Positions 20,786-31,699 of a stretch of 64,000 nucleotides of DNA are shown here, one piece after another; the stretch's first letter is position 1; each line of letters begins with the position of its first letter. The translations under genes were made by a program, and so were the position numbers. The stretch spans positions 1,984,001-2,048,000 of the forward strand of contig JAHQIY010000004.1 in NCBI GenBank assembly GCA_019054805.1, given 5' to 3'. The notes beneath the pieces are model-generated. The model worked only from the letters and a program-made list of their open reading frames with translations, was not told the origin of the DNA and did not search any database. This stretch comes from Brachionus manjavacas (taxonomy: Eukaryota > Rotifera > Eurotatoria > Ploima > Brachionidae).

Positions 20786-21780
20786 TAGTGTTGGATACGG
20801 TCAAGACAAACCGGTCCAATAAACGGACGGTTTTTTTCGATCATTTGGCCGGTCAGCTAGGCGGTCTATTTTTCGGACCACCAAAAAAAACGGCTTTAAA
20901 AATACGGCCAAATTTTTGGCGGTTAGCCACTTAAATTCAAATTTTTTCGAAATAATGTTTTTAATTTTTAAAAAAATTACGGCCATCAATTAATGGACTG
21001 ACAAAAAAAATAAATTTTACTGACAAAAAAGACTAAATCTACTGACAAAAAAACTACATATGATGACAAATAAATTAATTGACTGATAAAATAATTATTT
21101 GAGTGACAAAAATACTTTTTTATTGACTAATCAATTATTTTTACAACAAATTAATGATTTTGAGGTCACAATAAAAATAAAAATCTTGAACTATAGCACC
21201 AAAATCAGAAGGAAGCTCCAGACGATTATGACAAACCGTTTTGTCCAAATCTCATCATCAAGCTAGAGTCATCTATGAGAAAACGTCACAATTTAAGTTC
21301 ATTCCTTACAATCTTAGAGAATTAAATTACTAAACAGCTTTCTTTTTTTTTCCTTATTAACTCCTTGTGAAGCATATGGTCATTACTTTTGATTTCAACT
21401 CAAGTCGAACTAAATACCTAAATTAGAACTAAAATAAAATAAAAATGAATAAAATTTTGTCAGTGCAAAATTATTAAATAGTCATCTCAATTTATATATA
21501 TTTGTCAGTCGTTAAGTTTTTTTGTCAGAATAATTAGTTTTTTATTGTCAGCTAAAATAGACTAAATTAGTCACCACTTTTAGTTAGTTTTGTCACCCCC
21601 AAAAAATTTAACCCAAAAATAACTAATTAAAATAGTAAAAAAAATTAAAAAAAAAATTTTTTTTAATTATTTTAAAAAGTTTTTTAAGATTTTTTCTTTA
21701 TTTTTCAAAATTTTACAAAAAATTTAGTGACGTGAAAATTTTGGCCGGTTAAGTGTCCGCTTGTACGGATCCCAACACTA
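20786..21780. mobile_element. Non-autonomous hAT element
   Basis: 995 bp flanked by the perfect 8-bp duplication gctattat (20778-20785 and 21781-21788). The ends are imperfect inverted repeats starting tagtgttgg. The left interior is rich in cggtc/ccggtcc, and the middle holds many TGACAAA or TTTGTCAG motifs at 15-30 bp spacing. No transposase. Homologous interior sequence lies at 52680-53016. Confidence 0.85.
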
Positions 21781-21788
21781 GCTATTAT

Positions 21789-22059
21789 AGTAAGTAATTC
21801 TTCTTTAACTGGCTGATTTTACAATTTTCTTTATTTTTTCTCATTATTTCGGTAATTTACCAATTTTTTAGAACTTTCTAAATAAAATTCACGAATTTAA
21901 AATTTTAAAACTAAAAAAATTAGATATTATATTAATAAGCTATCTTCTTTGTTTTTTTTCAAATACATTCTGCAACCGTTTCCAAAAATATTTGGGTTAT
22001 TTTTAAAATTTTCTCATTTTAATCCAAAAACATTTTTGATGCATAACAAATGAAATGGT
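21789..22059. other. AT-rich spacer, no gene seen
   Basis: Nothing recognised beyond A/T runs. Confidence 0.4.
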
Positions 22060-22462
22060 TCATAGATGAAACATCCATGAAGTCCTCGATCTTAGCTCGA
22101 TTGAGAAGTCTCTGCAAATCATCTAAATTAATCTAAGAGTTGCTACATCTGTGAAATTCAAAGCTAGCATCAGTTGGTACATTTTTCAAAACGAGTTCTG
22201 GGCCTAAATAAAAAAGATTTTTTCAATTTTTTAATTTTTAATGCCATTAATTTACCCAAATTTTGGTGAAATCGTCCTAAAAATGGGTCCTATAATTTTT
22301 CCATTTCACACTGCTGGATCACAAAGCCTTAATGGTTCACTCAAAAAGTATAGATCTAATTTTTGTAGATGATCAAAAAAATGAATTATGAAATATTCAA
22401 GTTTTAAAGTCGAATTGCTAATCACATGTTGCCAAACTCGGAAAACATTAGCCCAGACTTTT
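22060..22462 (-). pseudogene. Unrecognised decayed gene, two exons
   Basis: On the minus strand an open stretch reads VWANVFRVWQHVISNSTLKL, then HLQKLDLYFLSEPLRLCDPA and a stop. A further frame (PFLGRFHQN) runs to a GT-AG intron of about 60 nt (roughly 22206-22265), and after splicing gives ELVLKNVPTDASFEFHRCSN, a stop, and INLDDLQRLLNRAKIEDFMD. Composition and the well-placed splice sites look like real protein rather than chance, but there are at least two in-frame stops and a frame change. I do not recognise the family. It may be a host pseudogene or part of a transposon. Confidence 0.4.
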
Positions 22463-22671
22463 TTTTATCTATTAGCTCTTGACTTATCTATTTTGATGAT
22501 AAAATTTATTGAAATTAATTAAAATAAAGTACTCAAAGCAAAATGAAATAGCAAGATATCATAAAATAAGCTCAACTAAGTAATTCTTACTTATCACATT
22601 TGTTTGATATAAAAGAAAAATAAATTTTTGAAAAATTTTAAATAAAATTGAAGATTAAAAATCTAAAAAAG

Positions 22672-23385
22672 ATGTTTTTTAAAATTATCACTATTGGTTT
22701 GATATTTCAATTGGCCAACGCCAGTCTCCAAAGTAACTCGGGATACAGCTGATTTAATTTTGAATTCTTTCTTAATAATTTTCTTAGGTCGAGCTAGACA
22801 AAATTTTAATTGTGATGACAAAATAAATCAACAGATTGCCAAAGAGTTCGAGGCGTCACAGATCTATCTCTCGTTGGCCAACTATTTTGGGCATGATAGA
22901 GTTGCTTTGGAGGGATTTGCCAAGATGTTCAAACACAGCTGGAAAGAAGAATTGGAGCATGCTCAAAAATTGATAGAGTACGGTTTGTTGAGAGGCGCCA
23001 AAGTGGATACTCCGTCTGTGCCCAAGCCAGTTGATTCCAGATGGCTTGAAATGAATACTTGTCAAATAGTTGATTTTGTGCTAAATTTGGAAAAAAGCGT
23101 CAATGACCATCTGCTACAGGTTCACCGATGTGGTGAATCAGACCCTCAAGTAAATAATGTAAAACAAGAATTAAACAAAGCATTTATTTTTTTTTAAAGC
23201 TACAAGATTTCATCGAAGGTGAATACTTGAAGGAACAAGTTGATGCCAACAAAGAATTGTCTGATTTGTTGTCAAGACTCGAAAGAACAACCATGCACCT
23301 AAAATCAGACGGCAGCAAAACTTCCCTTTGTGATGGCCTGGGTCTCCATATTATTGATCAAGAATTATCGAAAAAATTCGCATAG
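22672..23385 (+). CDS. Secreted ferritin, heavy-chain type
   Basis: Iron-storage subunit, 202 residues. Exons 22672-22732, 22788-23149 and 23200-23385; introns of 55 and 50 nt with GT-AG ends. Exon 1 encodes a signal peptide (MFFKIITIGLIFQLANA), so the product enters the secretory pathway, as in other invertebrate secreted ferritins. The four-helix domain starts with RQNFNCDDKINQQIAKEFEA. Ferroxidase ligands are all in place by alignment to human H-ferritin: Glu of AKEFEA (E27), Glu and His of EELEHAQK (E62, H65), Glu of LEKSVN (E107) and Gln of LKEQVDANKEL (Q141). The oxidation site is therefore expected to work. No CAGTG iron-responsive loop is seen in the leader, as usual for secreted forms. 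The ATG is fixed by the signal peptide. Confidence 0.95.
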
Positions 23386-23852
23386 TTTGTTTATTTTTTA
23401 AGAAAATAATTTTAGATTTTGGTAAAATAAACTTTTTTAGTTTCTTATTTTTTGCTGTGATTAATCTAATTAAAAATTTTATTTTAAAATTTTAAATATC
23501 TAAAACAGATTTATAAAGCCTCTATTGTGATATTTTATTTATCAATTAATTTGTGAAAATTTTTTGACCAAAAATTCAATCAAATTTTTTTTTCAAAAAT
23601 TTTGACCATTGAGTTTGAAACTTTCTCTACTATCTTAAAATTTTAATAGTCACACGAGCTTTCTAAAATTAAGTTCAGTTTTTGTCCAAGTAGTGTACAA
23701 TTTAAATATTTAAAAAATCTCATGTAATTCGAAGATTTGAATTTTAAAATGTCTTTTTTTAATAACTCTCATTTTAATTATTGAAAGAAAAATGATTTAA
23801 GAAATTTTAAAAATACAGTTGTAATTTCATACAAAGATTTTACCATGTAATA
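23386..23852. other. 3' flank of ferritin, no gene seen
   Basis: Starts with the ferritin 3' UTR (possible poly(A) signal ataaac/aaataaac near 23425). AT-rich, nothing else recognised. Confidence 0.4.
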
Positions 23853-23983
23853 GGTTAATTTTCGTGATTTGATAAAGTTTTTCGATAATTCATGCAAATT
23901 AGGGTAAATACTAAAATAATTAACGAATTTACGGTAATTTACTTGAATTATCGAAAAATTTTGTCAAACCACGAAAATTAACC
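23853..23983. mobile_element. 131-bp mariner-type MITE
   Basis: Almost all inverted repeat: about 40-bp arms starting ggttaattttcgtg, with three mismatches, around a ~47-bp centre. TA flanks on both sides (23851-23852 and 23984-23985) suit Tc1/mariner mobilisation. A single decayed arm of the same family appears at about 25125-25168. Confidence 0.75.
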
Positions 23984-24196
23984 TACAATGCATTTGGTTT
24001 AAATTTTTGTGTCTGAATTACCAAATGTATCCAATGTTGAAATAACATTGAAAAAGTTCGATGTTTCAAATATTTTTTCCAGTTTCAAAAAAAAATAATT
24101 ATAAATTAATATTGCAAGCATTTTCATATTTGAAATTTAACTCTTTGGTGAAATAGAATGAGTTTAATTTTTGTCTGGAAATTTGAAAATTCTATT

Positions 24197-25060
24197 TTAA
24201 CTTTTAAAACAATTCATTTTTTTGTTTTTACCTAGCAAATGCTCCTTTTGAATAAAAATAAATGAAAAAACTAATCGAACGAGACTATCTTGACTTGATG
24301 ACGCTAATGATGAACGATTATTGATTCTTGAATTTGACGATTTAATTTTCACGGATGCCAAATCGAAAGATCTAGTCTCGTAATAGACCATTATTTGCTT
24401 CGTTGCATTGTTTTCTCAATACAAAGTGTAAAGTTCTTTAGGTTTCAGTCAAACCTGGACTGATAAAGACGGATTTGAGAGTATTTGAATCTCTAAACTT
24501 TTTGATTGAAAGGAGTTGTAGATTTCTGTTTGCCTCTTCATTGAGTTTTACTAGAATTGAGCCTGTTTTACTGTGGTCTTTAGATCTTAAACTTTCGAAG
24601 TCGCTTGCTTGACCTCTTTTTTCTAATTTTGATCAGAAACTGCTTGATTTTTTCTTCATTTCAGCGGTCTTATCTGTTAAAATATTCTTTTATCCTGGCA
24701 CACCATAAATAATTACATTCGAGTTCCTTCTTCTTATTCTTTCATTCATTTCGCTGATGTTTGCATTTGCTACAGCAGTCTTGTTAGCTAGCTTTATACT
24801 TTTTAGGATCCTTGTTTTACGACTTGAATCCATTGACTACTGATGTCGGATGAGTATGCTGTTATATTTGCATTTATTAATTTAGTTTTTAGTGTAATTA
24901 TTTCAATGATTTTCCATTTTTCTTTCTTCAAGATGTTTCACAATGGTTTAAAACCTCCAGGAAAAATCACTCATGCAAAGTTAATGAGTGCCCAGATGTT
25001 TCACCCTTTGCAAACGTTGGCCAGTTTTTTTGTGCTTTTCTTGTCTTGAGTTATGATGTG
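24197..25060 (-). pseudogene. LINE ORF1 relic
   Basis: Minus-strand remnant of a LINE first open reading frame (nucleic-acid-binding protein). Around 24780-24690 it reads NISEMNERIRRRNSNVIIYG, the usual coiled-coil-to-RRM junction of LINE ORF1 proteins, and near 24480 KFRDSNTLKSVFISPGLT, the typical RRM C-terminus. The frame is interrupted by several stops and shifts. No reverse transcriptase follows. Confidence 0.6.
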
Positions 25061-26437
25061 GTGAACAAGTTTCTTATTGGGATCTTTATGCTAAATTAAC
25101 TGTGCTTAGTGCGTTGTTCATTTGGGTGAATTATCTTAAAATTTTGTCAAAACACGAAAATTAGCGTATAATATGGTTAAAGTTTTGTATCGAATCACTA
25201 CTGTAGCCTAAAGAACACTAATCAATTCCGGAATAGAGAAATATTTATTTAACATGATTAATACATTTCTTCGTGGTTAAATGATCAACTTTGATTTTCA
25301 ATGCTTTAGTTTTCAATTTTCAATAGCATTAATTAAATTTTTACAGATTGTTTTGTAAAATTTGAATTATAACTAGCTAAATTTATTCAATTAGCAGACT
25401 TTAATTTAAAATTTATTAAAATTTTGAAAATTTTTAATTTTTGAAATGATTTCTATGTGGCTAGATGTGTGCCTGCTGAAAGACCTAAAAAACTTGAAAT
25501 CAAATATGTTAATATTTAATGTGGATATATTTCAGTTTTAAAAATACCAAAAGCTGAAGACTAAATGTTTATTTTAAAACAAGAGAAAATTTCAAACTTC
25601 AGCACTCAAAACATCAGCATTTTTTTATATGATTATTGATTTTATTGATTTTAAAAAAGAAAAAGAAAATTTAATTTTAGACAAAGTAGGTATTTGATTT
25701 ATATAATTTACTTTAATTTTTCCAAAAAGGAAGTTTAAAATTAATCTTTATATAAAATATTTGTCAAAGCAGGACCAGTTTTAAATCGTTGATTTGAAAA
25801 AATAAAACTTCGGCAATTTTTTATATGATTTTTAACTTTATTGATTTAAAAAAGATATTGGACTACAGGTAAATCTGGTCGAAGACAAATTCGAAGGGCG
25901 GGCAAAAATAGTTTTTACCTTACCATGAAAAAAACAGAATTGTTTTTTTAAGTCCCTAATAAAAGTCCAAAACCGGACTTATTTCATATGCCTTATTTTT
26001 TTTTGCTATTGTAAGAATATCATCATATTTATATTCAATTGAAGTTTGTTGAATTTTTCTTTTAAAACCTTTTGGATCACTCAATTTTTTTGAAATTTTC
26101 GATGCATAGAAAATATTTAATTATCATGGTGTTTTAATTTTAGAAATTTCTTAAAGTTATAAAAAACCAAATTTTAAAGTATTTTTCTTTCGAGTAAAGC
26201 GGTATTCGACTTCAACTAGTTTAACCGTATTAGAATATTTACTTTTACGAAAAAATGATAGTTTTTTTTTCTTAAAAATAATGAAATTCTTAAATTTGCA
26301 GTTAACCAAATAAATAAATATTTACAATAATTGTAGGATGAAATCGAACGTTATAATTTATAGGAACATTTCAAAATGAATAAAATGTTATCAAAATTTA
26401 TCTACTTTATAATTTTAAAAAATATTTTTAGATAGAA
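25061..26437. other. Spacer, partly shared upstream of orphan genes
   Basis: No gene. The stretch near 25640-25740 (tttactttaatttttcc...aaggaa and a GATTTTATTGATTTTAA run) resembles 40030-40130 upstream of the tandem-repeat paralogue, suggesting that the two orphan genes arose by a duplication including 5' flank. Confidence 0.4.
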
Positions 26438-26944
26438 ATGAAGTATCGTTCAAAAGTTTTTATTTATATTTTGTATTATGCTTTTCATCAACAAATAACA
26501 AGAACAAACAATGAAACATTGAAAATGTCCACTGAACTAGCTACAAAAAATACTATCACTCAAAAGGAAAATGAAAAATTTGATCCATCTCATTCAACTT
26601 ATGAGGCAGAAAATATTTTTTTGCCGATGGTAGAAGATTTAAATTTACGATATTTAGATTTTGAAATCAGCATTTCAAAAATTGATAATTCTGCTGTCAT
26701 CCTTAAAAAGTTTTTGTATGTTTTATATAATAATGATCAAAGGATTCTATCATTTTATAATAATTTCTTGATTTTAACAACATTTGATTCGAAAACTAAA
26801 TGTTTCAAAAAATGCTCTAAATTTAATTGTTATTATGTTGTCTTTAATAGCAAACTTTCTAGATGTGATTTATATTCCTTTTTTTATTCGGATTCTTTTA
26901 CTTTTAATTCACCTGGATTCTCTGTCTTTTCTTTAAAATCATAA
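26438..26944 (+). CDS. Secreted orphan protein, single-unit form
   Basis: 168 residues, one exon. Residues 1-25 are a likely signal segment (KVFIYILYYAFHQQI). An acidic Ser/Thr-rich middle (residues about 30-75) contains YEAENIFLPMVEDLNLRY, equivalent to one unit of the tandem repeat in the gene at 41540. The last ~80 residues (KKFLYVLYNNDQRILSFY onward) form a small domain with four cysteines, CFKKCSKFNC and RCDLYSFF, a spacing reminiscent of PAN/Apple modules. The same start context (atagaaATGAAG) and C-terminal domain occur in the paralogue. I do not recognise the family. Secretion and the PAN comparison are inference. Confidence 0.7.
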   Translation: MKYRSKVFIYILYYAFHQQITRTNNETLKMSTELATKNTITQKENEKFDPSHSTYEAENIFLPMVEDLNLRYLDFEISISKIDNSAVILKKFLYVLYNNDQRILSFYNNFLILTTFDSKTKCFKKCSKFNCYYVVFNSKLSRCDLYSFFYSDSFTFNSPGFSVFSLKS

Positions 26945-27724
26945 TTTTTTTTAATTCATTTTATTTTTTATTTTCTTATTACAAGATTTTAAAGAGTTGA
27001 TTTTTAAATTTTTGTTCATATATAAATAATTAATGGGTCTTGTCAAGTGTTTTCATTATGTTGCATTAAATGTTATCAGTGGGTATCGTACCGGTTTTGT
27101 TAACCGTCTGAAAAAAATCAAAAATAATTACAAAATTTCACCTTTTATTAATAAAAATATGATAACATAATAGTTGCAATATAAATAAATTTTATTTTCC
27201 TAAATAATTTTTTTTTATTTTTATCCTAGAAAACAAGCACATTTTTACGGGGTTTAGGTTAAAGTTTTGACATAAATTAATTTATTAAATGAATTAGTTA
27301 TTTGGTTAACTCTTTTTTTTTACTAATTTTTTACTCAATTTTTTCTGCATCAATATTTTGATAAAAAGAAAAATATGACCCAAAAAATAAAAAGTTTAAA
27401 TTAATTAAATAATTACTTTATTCTTTTATAATTCTATAATTCCTTTAAATTCTATAATTCCCAACAAAAGATCCGAAATGAAACCCAAACTAAACTTAAA
27501 AAACAATAAATGAAAAAAATTAATTAAAAAACTTAAAATATATTTAAACCTTAAAGCCATTGCTGATAAAATAACACAATGCTAAAAATGAATACTTATA
27601 ATATTTCTATTTTAAGTATTCATTTATCCACGATATTGGAAAAAAGGTGATAGATCCATCAATCAAAGATAAATACCACATTCGTGGCAAATTTATGAAT
27701 ATTTTTGACAAATACAGGAGTGAT
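26945..27724. other. AT-rich spacer, no gene seen
   Basis: No coding signal. Contains the 3' UTR of the orphan gene and low-complexity sequence. Confidence 0.4.
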
Positions 27725-27960
27725 TTGCTACTTGTGTTTTTAGGTTAATTTATGCAATTTTACGTAATTTTACGATTTTTTATTATTGAAAAATTAAAAA
27801 AAAAAACATTGAAATATTCGCAAAAAAATAATTAATCAAATTTTACTTTTTTTACGTAAATTTACGTTAAAAGCATTTTTTGAAATGGTAAAAAATAGTA
27901 AAAAAAAAGTAAAAATTTTTTATTTGATAAAATTTAAATTAAAAAAATTAATGATTTTAC
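27725..27960. repeat. Decayed TA-type MITE relative
   Basis: Contains tgtttttaggttaattt, then repeated acgtaattttacg and acgtaaatttacg motifs, matching the interior of the nested element at 12704-13062. The ends are not preserved. Confidence 0.4.
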
Positions 27961-28031
27961 AAATTTGCGTTTTTTTCGATCACTTAAGGTAACCTTTATC
28001 AAAAATATGAAAGCTTATATGAAATTATTTT

Positions 28032-29000
28032 AAGATTTAGGATTCTTTTTTTCCCTTTTGAAGGTGCTTTATTTTACTTTTGAGTTTTTCTATATCTAAG
28101 ATATTATTAAATTTGAAAATTGCTTTAATTACATCATCTTTTAGATCATTAGTTATTAGGTTATTTGTTATTATTTCACATCGTCTCACAGCTAAATAAA
28201 AGAAATTTTCTATTTCAATAAAGTAGCTAATTTCACCAAAAAATAAATTATTTTCAACACTATTTTTAATGATGCCACTTGATTTGTTTTTAGTGAGTTT
28301 TAATTATTTAATCGTAGTAAATAATTTGTTATTAATTCTTAATATATGTGCAATTGATAACATTTTTTCATAACTTTCTATTTCAAACATTTTAAGCTCA
28401 AACGAATTTATTTTTCTTTGTAATTGGTTCCAAAAGTCCGTTAAGACTTTGCAAACTTTGATATCATAAAGCTCTTTTATAAATTCACTACTCTCTTAAC
28501 TTAGATTAAAATCATCAATTTTATTTACAATCTCAAAATGAAGCAACGAATATTTAAAAAAAATTAATATTTTATTAATAAATATTTAATATTTTTTAGA
28601 ATTGCTAACTTTTTAAAATTGCGAGTCAAAACTTCGAGTGCCATTTAGACTTGTTCTATTAAATCCAAGACAGCTCTCAAGAACTGAACATCGAATGGCC
28701 AATGAGTGAACCATGAAGTTTAACGTCATTTACCAAATGTTTTGCAATACAATGAAAAGTAAAGATTAAATTTTCTGCCCATAATATTTGACATACCAAT
28801 TTGAAAAAACTTTTAATAATTTTTCATTCTTAGATAAACTGAATTCATCAACGAATTTGTGTAACAATTTGATAGCTGTAAGGAAATAATAAATCTTATA
28901 AATATTGGTAAAAATTTTAATTTTTATTAACCATAGATTAGACAGGCAAAGTTCCAATAGAATTACGGCTTCAAAATATTTCTCAATAATCGAAGACAAA
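28032..29000 (-). pseudogene. Unrecognised decayed coding region
   Basis: Several minus-strand stretches look like protein interrupted by stops: LLELCLSNLWLIKIKIFTNI and FVDEFSLSKNEKLLKVFSNW (28766-28999); then, with frame changes, VNDVKLHGSLIGHSMFSS; and finally FIKELYDIKVCKVLTDFWNQ to VRRCEIITNNLITNDLKDDV (about 28500-28032). The whole may be one dead protein of about 320 residues. No domain is recognised; a transposase of unknown type is possible. Confidence 0.35.
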
Positions 29001-29254
29001 TATACAAAAAAAAGTGCGATACTCTATCGCTTTCCATATTTTTACGCTTTTAAAGTCAAAATTTAATCTATTAATGGTATGTGGAAATATAAAATTTTTT
29101 AATTCACTTTTTAATTTTCTTTTGATGCATTGTTTATCATTTATTTTTATACAAAGATTATAGAAATAATTGAAATATTTTACAAAATTAAAAAAACCTA
29201 TTTAAAAATCTTCTTTAAGATTCGAACTATCAAACCAGTTATTTAGAATTGATA

Positions 29255-29461
29255 TAAAAATACCAAGACAAACATTATATCGATAGGTATCATATATAGA
29301 AAGATTATCCCCTGAGATCCAAAGAAAAATTTGAATTAGACTCTCAGATTGGTACAGAAAAACTACCTGAAAACGGTATAAAAGGAAAAATTACAATTTC
29401 AAAAAAACTGCGTTTACCAAATATGATACCTATCGATATAATGTTTGTCTTGGTATTTTTA
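29255..29461. mobile_element. Fold-back element with captured CACTA fragment
   Basis: Two perfect inverted repeats of about 38 bp (29256-29293 and 29423-29460; outer end aaaaataccaagacaaac) bound a ~129-bp core. The core is nearly identical to 29807-29938, part of the CACTA-type transposase 0.5 kb away. It looks like a small inverted-repeat transposon that picked up a transposase fragment. No clear target duplication. Confidence 0.7.
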
Positions 29462-29624
29462 AGAAAAAAGAAAAAGAAAAAAAAAAAATTGAAGAAGAAA
29501 AAAAATTTATTTTTGTAATTTATTGTAAAGAAAAAAATTTTTTTTTTAAGGTAAAGATTGCTATTTTAAATTGAATAAAATTTAATAGAAATTTTTAAGC
29601 ATACAATTTTTGAAATAAAATATG

Positions 29625-29945
29625 TGGGATACTTTGCGATACACCAGAAAAATTTATGGTCTTGAAAATGAATCAATTTAACGGTTACTTTGGTTGTGCC
29701 TATTGTTTAAATCCAGGTAAATTCAAAAATTTGCAAAAATTCCATTTAATTAATTTTTAAAAAACATAAGGAGACTATAAGAGTAGCTTTAAAAAAATGA
29801 CTTATTCTCAGAAAGATTATCCGCTGAGATCCAAAGAAAAATTTGAATTAGACTCTCAGATTGGTACAGAAAAACTACCTGAAAACGGTATAAAAGGAAA
29901 AATTACAATTTCAAAAAAACTGCGTTTACCAAATATGATTACCTC
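29625..29945 (+). pseudogene. CACTA (EnSpm) transposase relic with intron
   Basis: Reads CDTPEKFMVLKMNQFNGYFG, then CAYCLNPG. A 54-nt GT-AG intron at 29717-29770 follows, then DYKSSFKKMTYSQKDYPLRS and NGIKGKITISKKLRLPNM. The order NQFNGxxGCxxCLHPG...YPxR...GIKG...LP is typical of TNP2-like CACTA transposases in animals. Only this piece remains; the frame runs into non-homologous sequence after 29945. The splice sites remain usable, so decay may be recent or the fragment was captured. Confidence 0.7.
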
Positions 29946-30029
29946 CACAGGCTTATCCGATCGGGATGAACCCTCTTTTCAGCCTGCATGTTTAATGTTA
30001 GGCCTGCATTTAAATGTTTAGTAAAAAAT

Positions 30030-30205
30030 TAAAAGTGCTAGGCTAATGGTTAAACAAAATACTAGGATTAAAATCAAAAATGCTAGGTAAAAAATTTAGA
30101 ATTCTAGGTAAAAAAAAAACTAAGTTTCAGAATTAAAATGCTAGGTAGGTTATTTAAAATGCTAAGTCCTAAAATTAAAAATGTTTTGTAATTAATCAAA
30201 GTGCT
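30030..30205. repeat. Degenerate AATGCTAGG array
   Basis: The motif aaatgctaggtaaa or near variants recurs seven times in about 170 bp (for example near 30034, 30080, 30102, 30140, 30162, 30200). Short subterminal repeats of this kind are usual near CACTA ends, and a CACTA transposase relic lies just upstream. It ends where the segmental duplication begins. Confidence 0.5.
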
Positions 30206-30211
30206 AAGATA

Positions 30212-31699
30212 AAACAAATTGTTTTTTTATTTATCTGTGCCGCGCTAAAGCTCTTTCAGGTTGAAAATAAAATATAAAATTTAAAAAAGACAATTGCAGT
30301 CTTTAAATTTGTAAGTTTTAAAAAAATTATTCAATTATGGTATTTATTTCCGGCAGCGAAGCAACGTGGAACAAAAAGAAAAATAATAAAAATCTAAAAA
30401 AATTACCTTTAAATTTTTCCAGTTAAAATTTTATTTACTATTTTATTTCACCATGGATAATTTAATTAAATTTAATTTAGATTCATGTTTTTAAGGAAAC
30501 AATTTTTAAATTATCTATAATTTAATGAAAAACTCTGTAAAAATTCAGAATTTTGCGCTTCACTTGGTTACAAAAATAATTAGTAAAAAAATTTGAACCA
30601 TTTACTGTAACAGTTTTTGATCATGATCATTAAATTTGATCACAATCTTCAAATTATAATTTATTAATTTTTATTTTTGTTTCTTCTTTTTTAATTTTTT
30701 AAACATATTTTCACCTTTTTCATAATTTAAATAAACACACCAACTTCAAGGAAATTCTCATTTAATTTTTTCAAATGGAAAGAAAAATCTTCAATTTTAT
30801 GATGAATATAAAAATTAGTTTATTTGACACAGATCATAGAAAGCTTCGTTTAAAAACACTAATTCAAAATAGCTAATCCTAATGATCAGCTAATCCTAGC
30901 CTTTTTATCAAGTGAATCGAAAATTTTAATTTTTAAGGTACATAACTAACGTAATATATTAGAATAACTGTAAAAGTCTCATATTATATTCACTTAGAGT
31001 TTTTAATGGAAAATATTTAATTATCCTAAGGATCTTGTTCTGGATTTTCTGCAAAATTGTCCGAATATCTTAATAAATTCAGTACGAAACATGTAGAACG
31101 AAACATATAAAACGATCAAAACATAAATACAAAATACAAATTTCTCTTATTTTTTAACTTAATCTAAGAGAAAAAAAAATATTTAATAAAAAAGATAAAA
31201 AACATAAATTCAAAATCTCATTTTTAAATTTTTTTGATGAATTAAGAGAAAAACAAATATATTTTTAATTTCTTCATTAATCATTTTGTAAGTAATTTTT
31301 ATCAAATTATTAAAACTTTCAATAGGATTATTCGTCATAGAATACCTGCTGGCGTGGAAAAAAAATTTCCAATTATAGAATCCAGAATTTTTTCATTGTT
31401 ATTAAAATAGCTAGCAAAATTTTACAGATTATTTTTACCTTTGGAGCTATTCCCGGCAAATTGAAGTTGGAGATCAAGATCAAAAGATCAAAATATAAAT
31501 TGTAATATTTTTTTTTATAAAAGAAAAGAAATAAATTTTTTCCAAATCAAATACTTGACATGTCATGTCAATTTGCCTCATTTTTAAAATTTTTTTATGT
31601 CCCTTTTGATCGAACTTAAATAAGTTTAAATATTTTAATTGATTTTAATAAAAACTTACTTTTAAAAACAAAAAAATATACTATTTTAAATTATATTAT
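30212..31699 (+). repeat. Segmental duplication, copy A part 1
   Basis: Nearly identical to 54807-56315 over about 1.49 kb. Starts with a minus-strand LINE 3' tail (ctgtgccgcgctaaagctc). No gene is visible inside. Together with 34901-37230 it forms one duplicated block, separated here by 3.2 kb containing the MULE. Confidence 0.9.

Noticed and set aside
22672-23385. Iron-responsive element in the ferritin leader
   Set aside because: No CAGTGN loop with a stem was found upstream of the start.
24843-25049. 68-codon hydrophobic frame on the plus strand
   Set aside because: It is antisense to the LINE ORF1 relic and has no homologue that I recognise.
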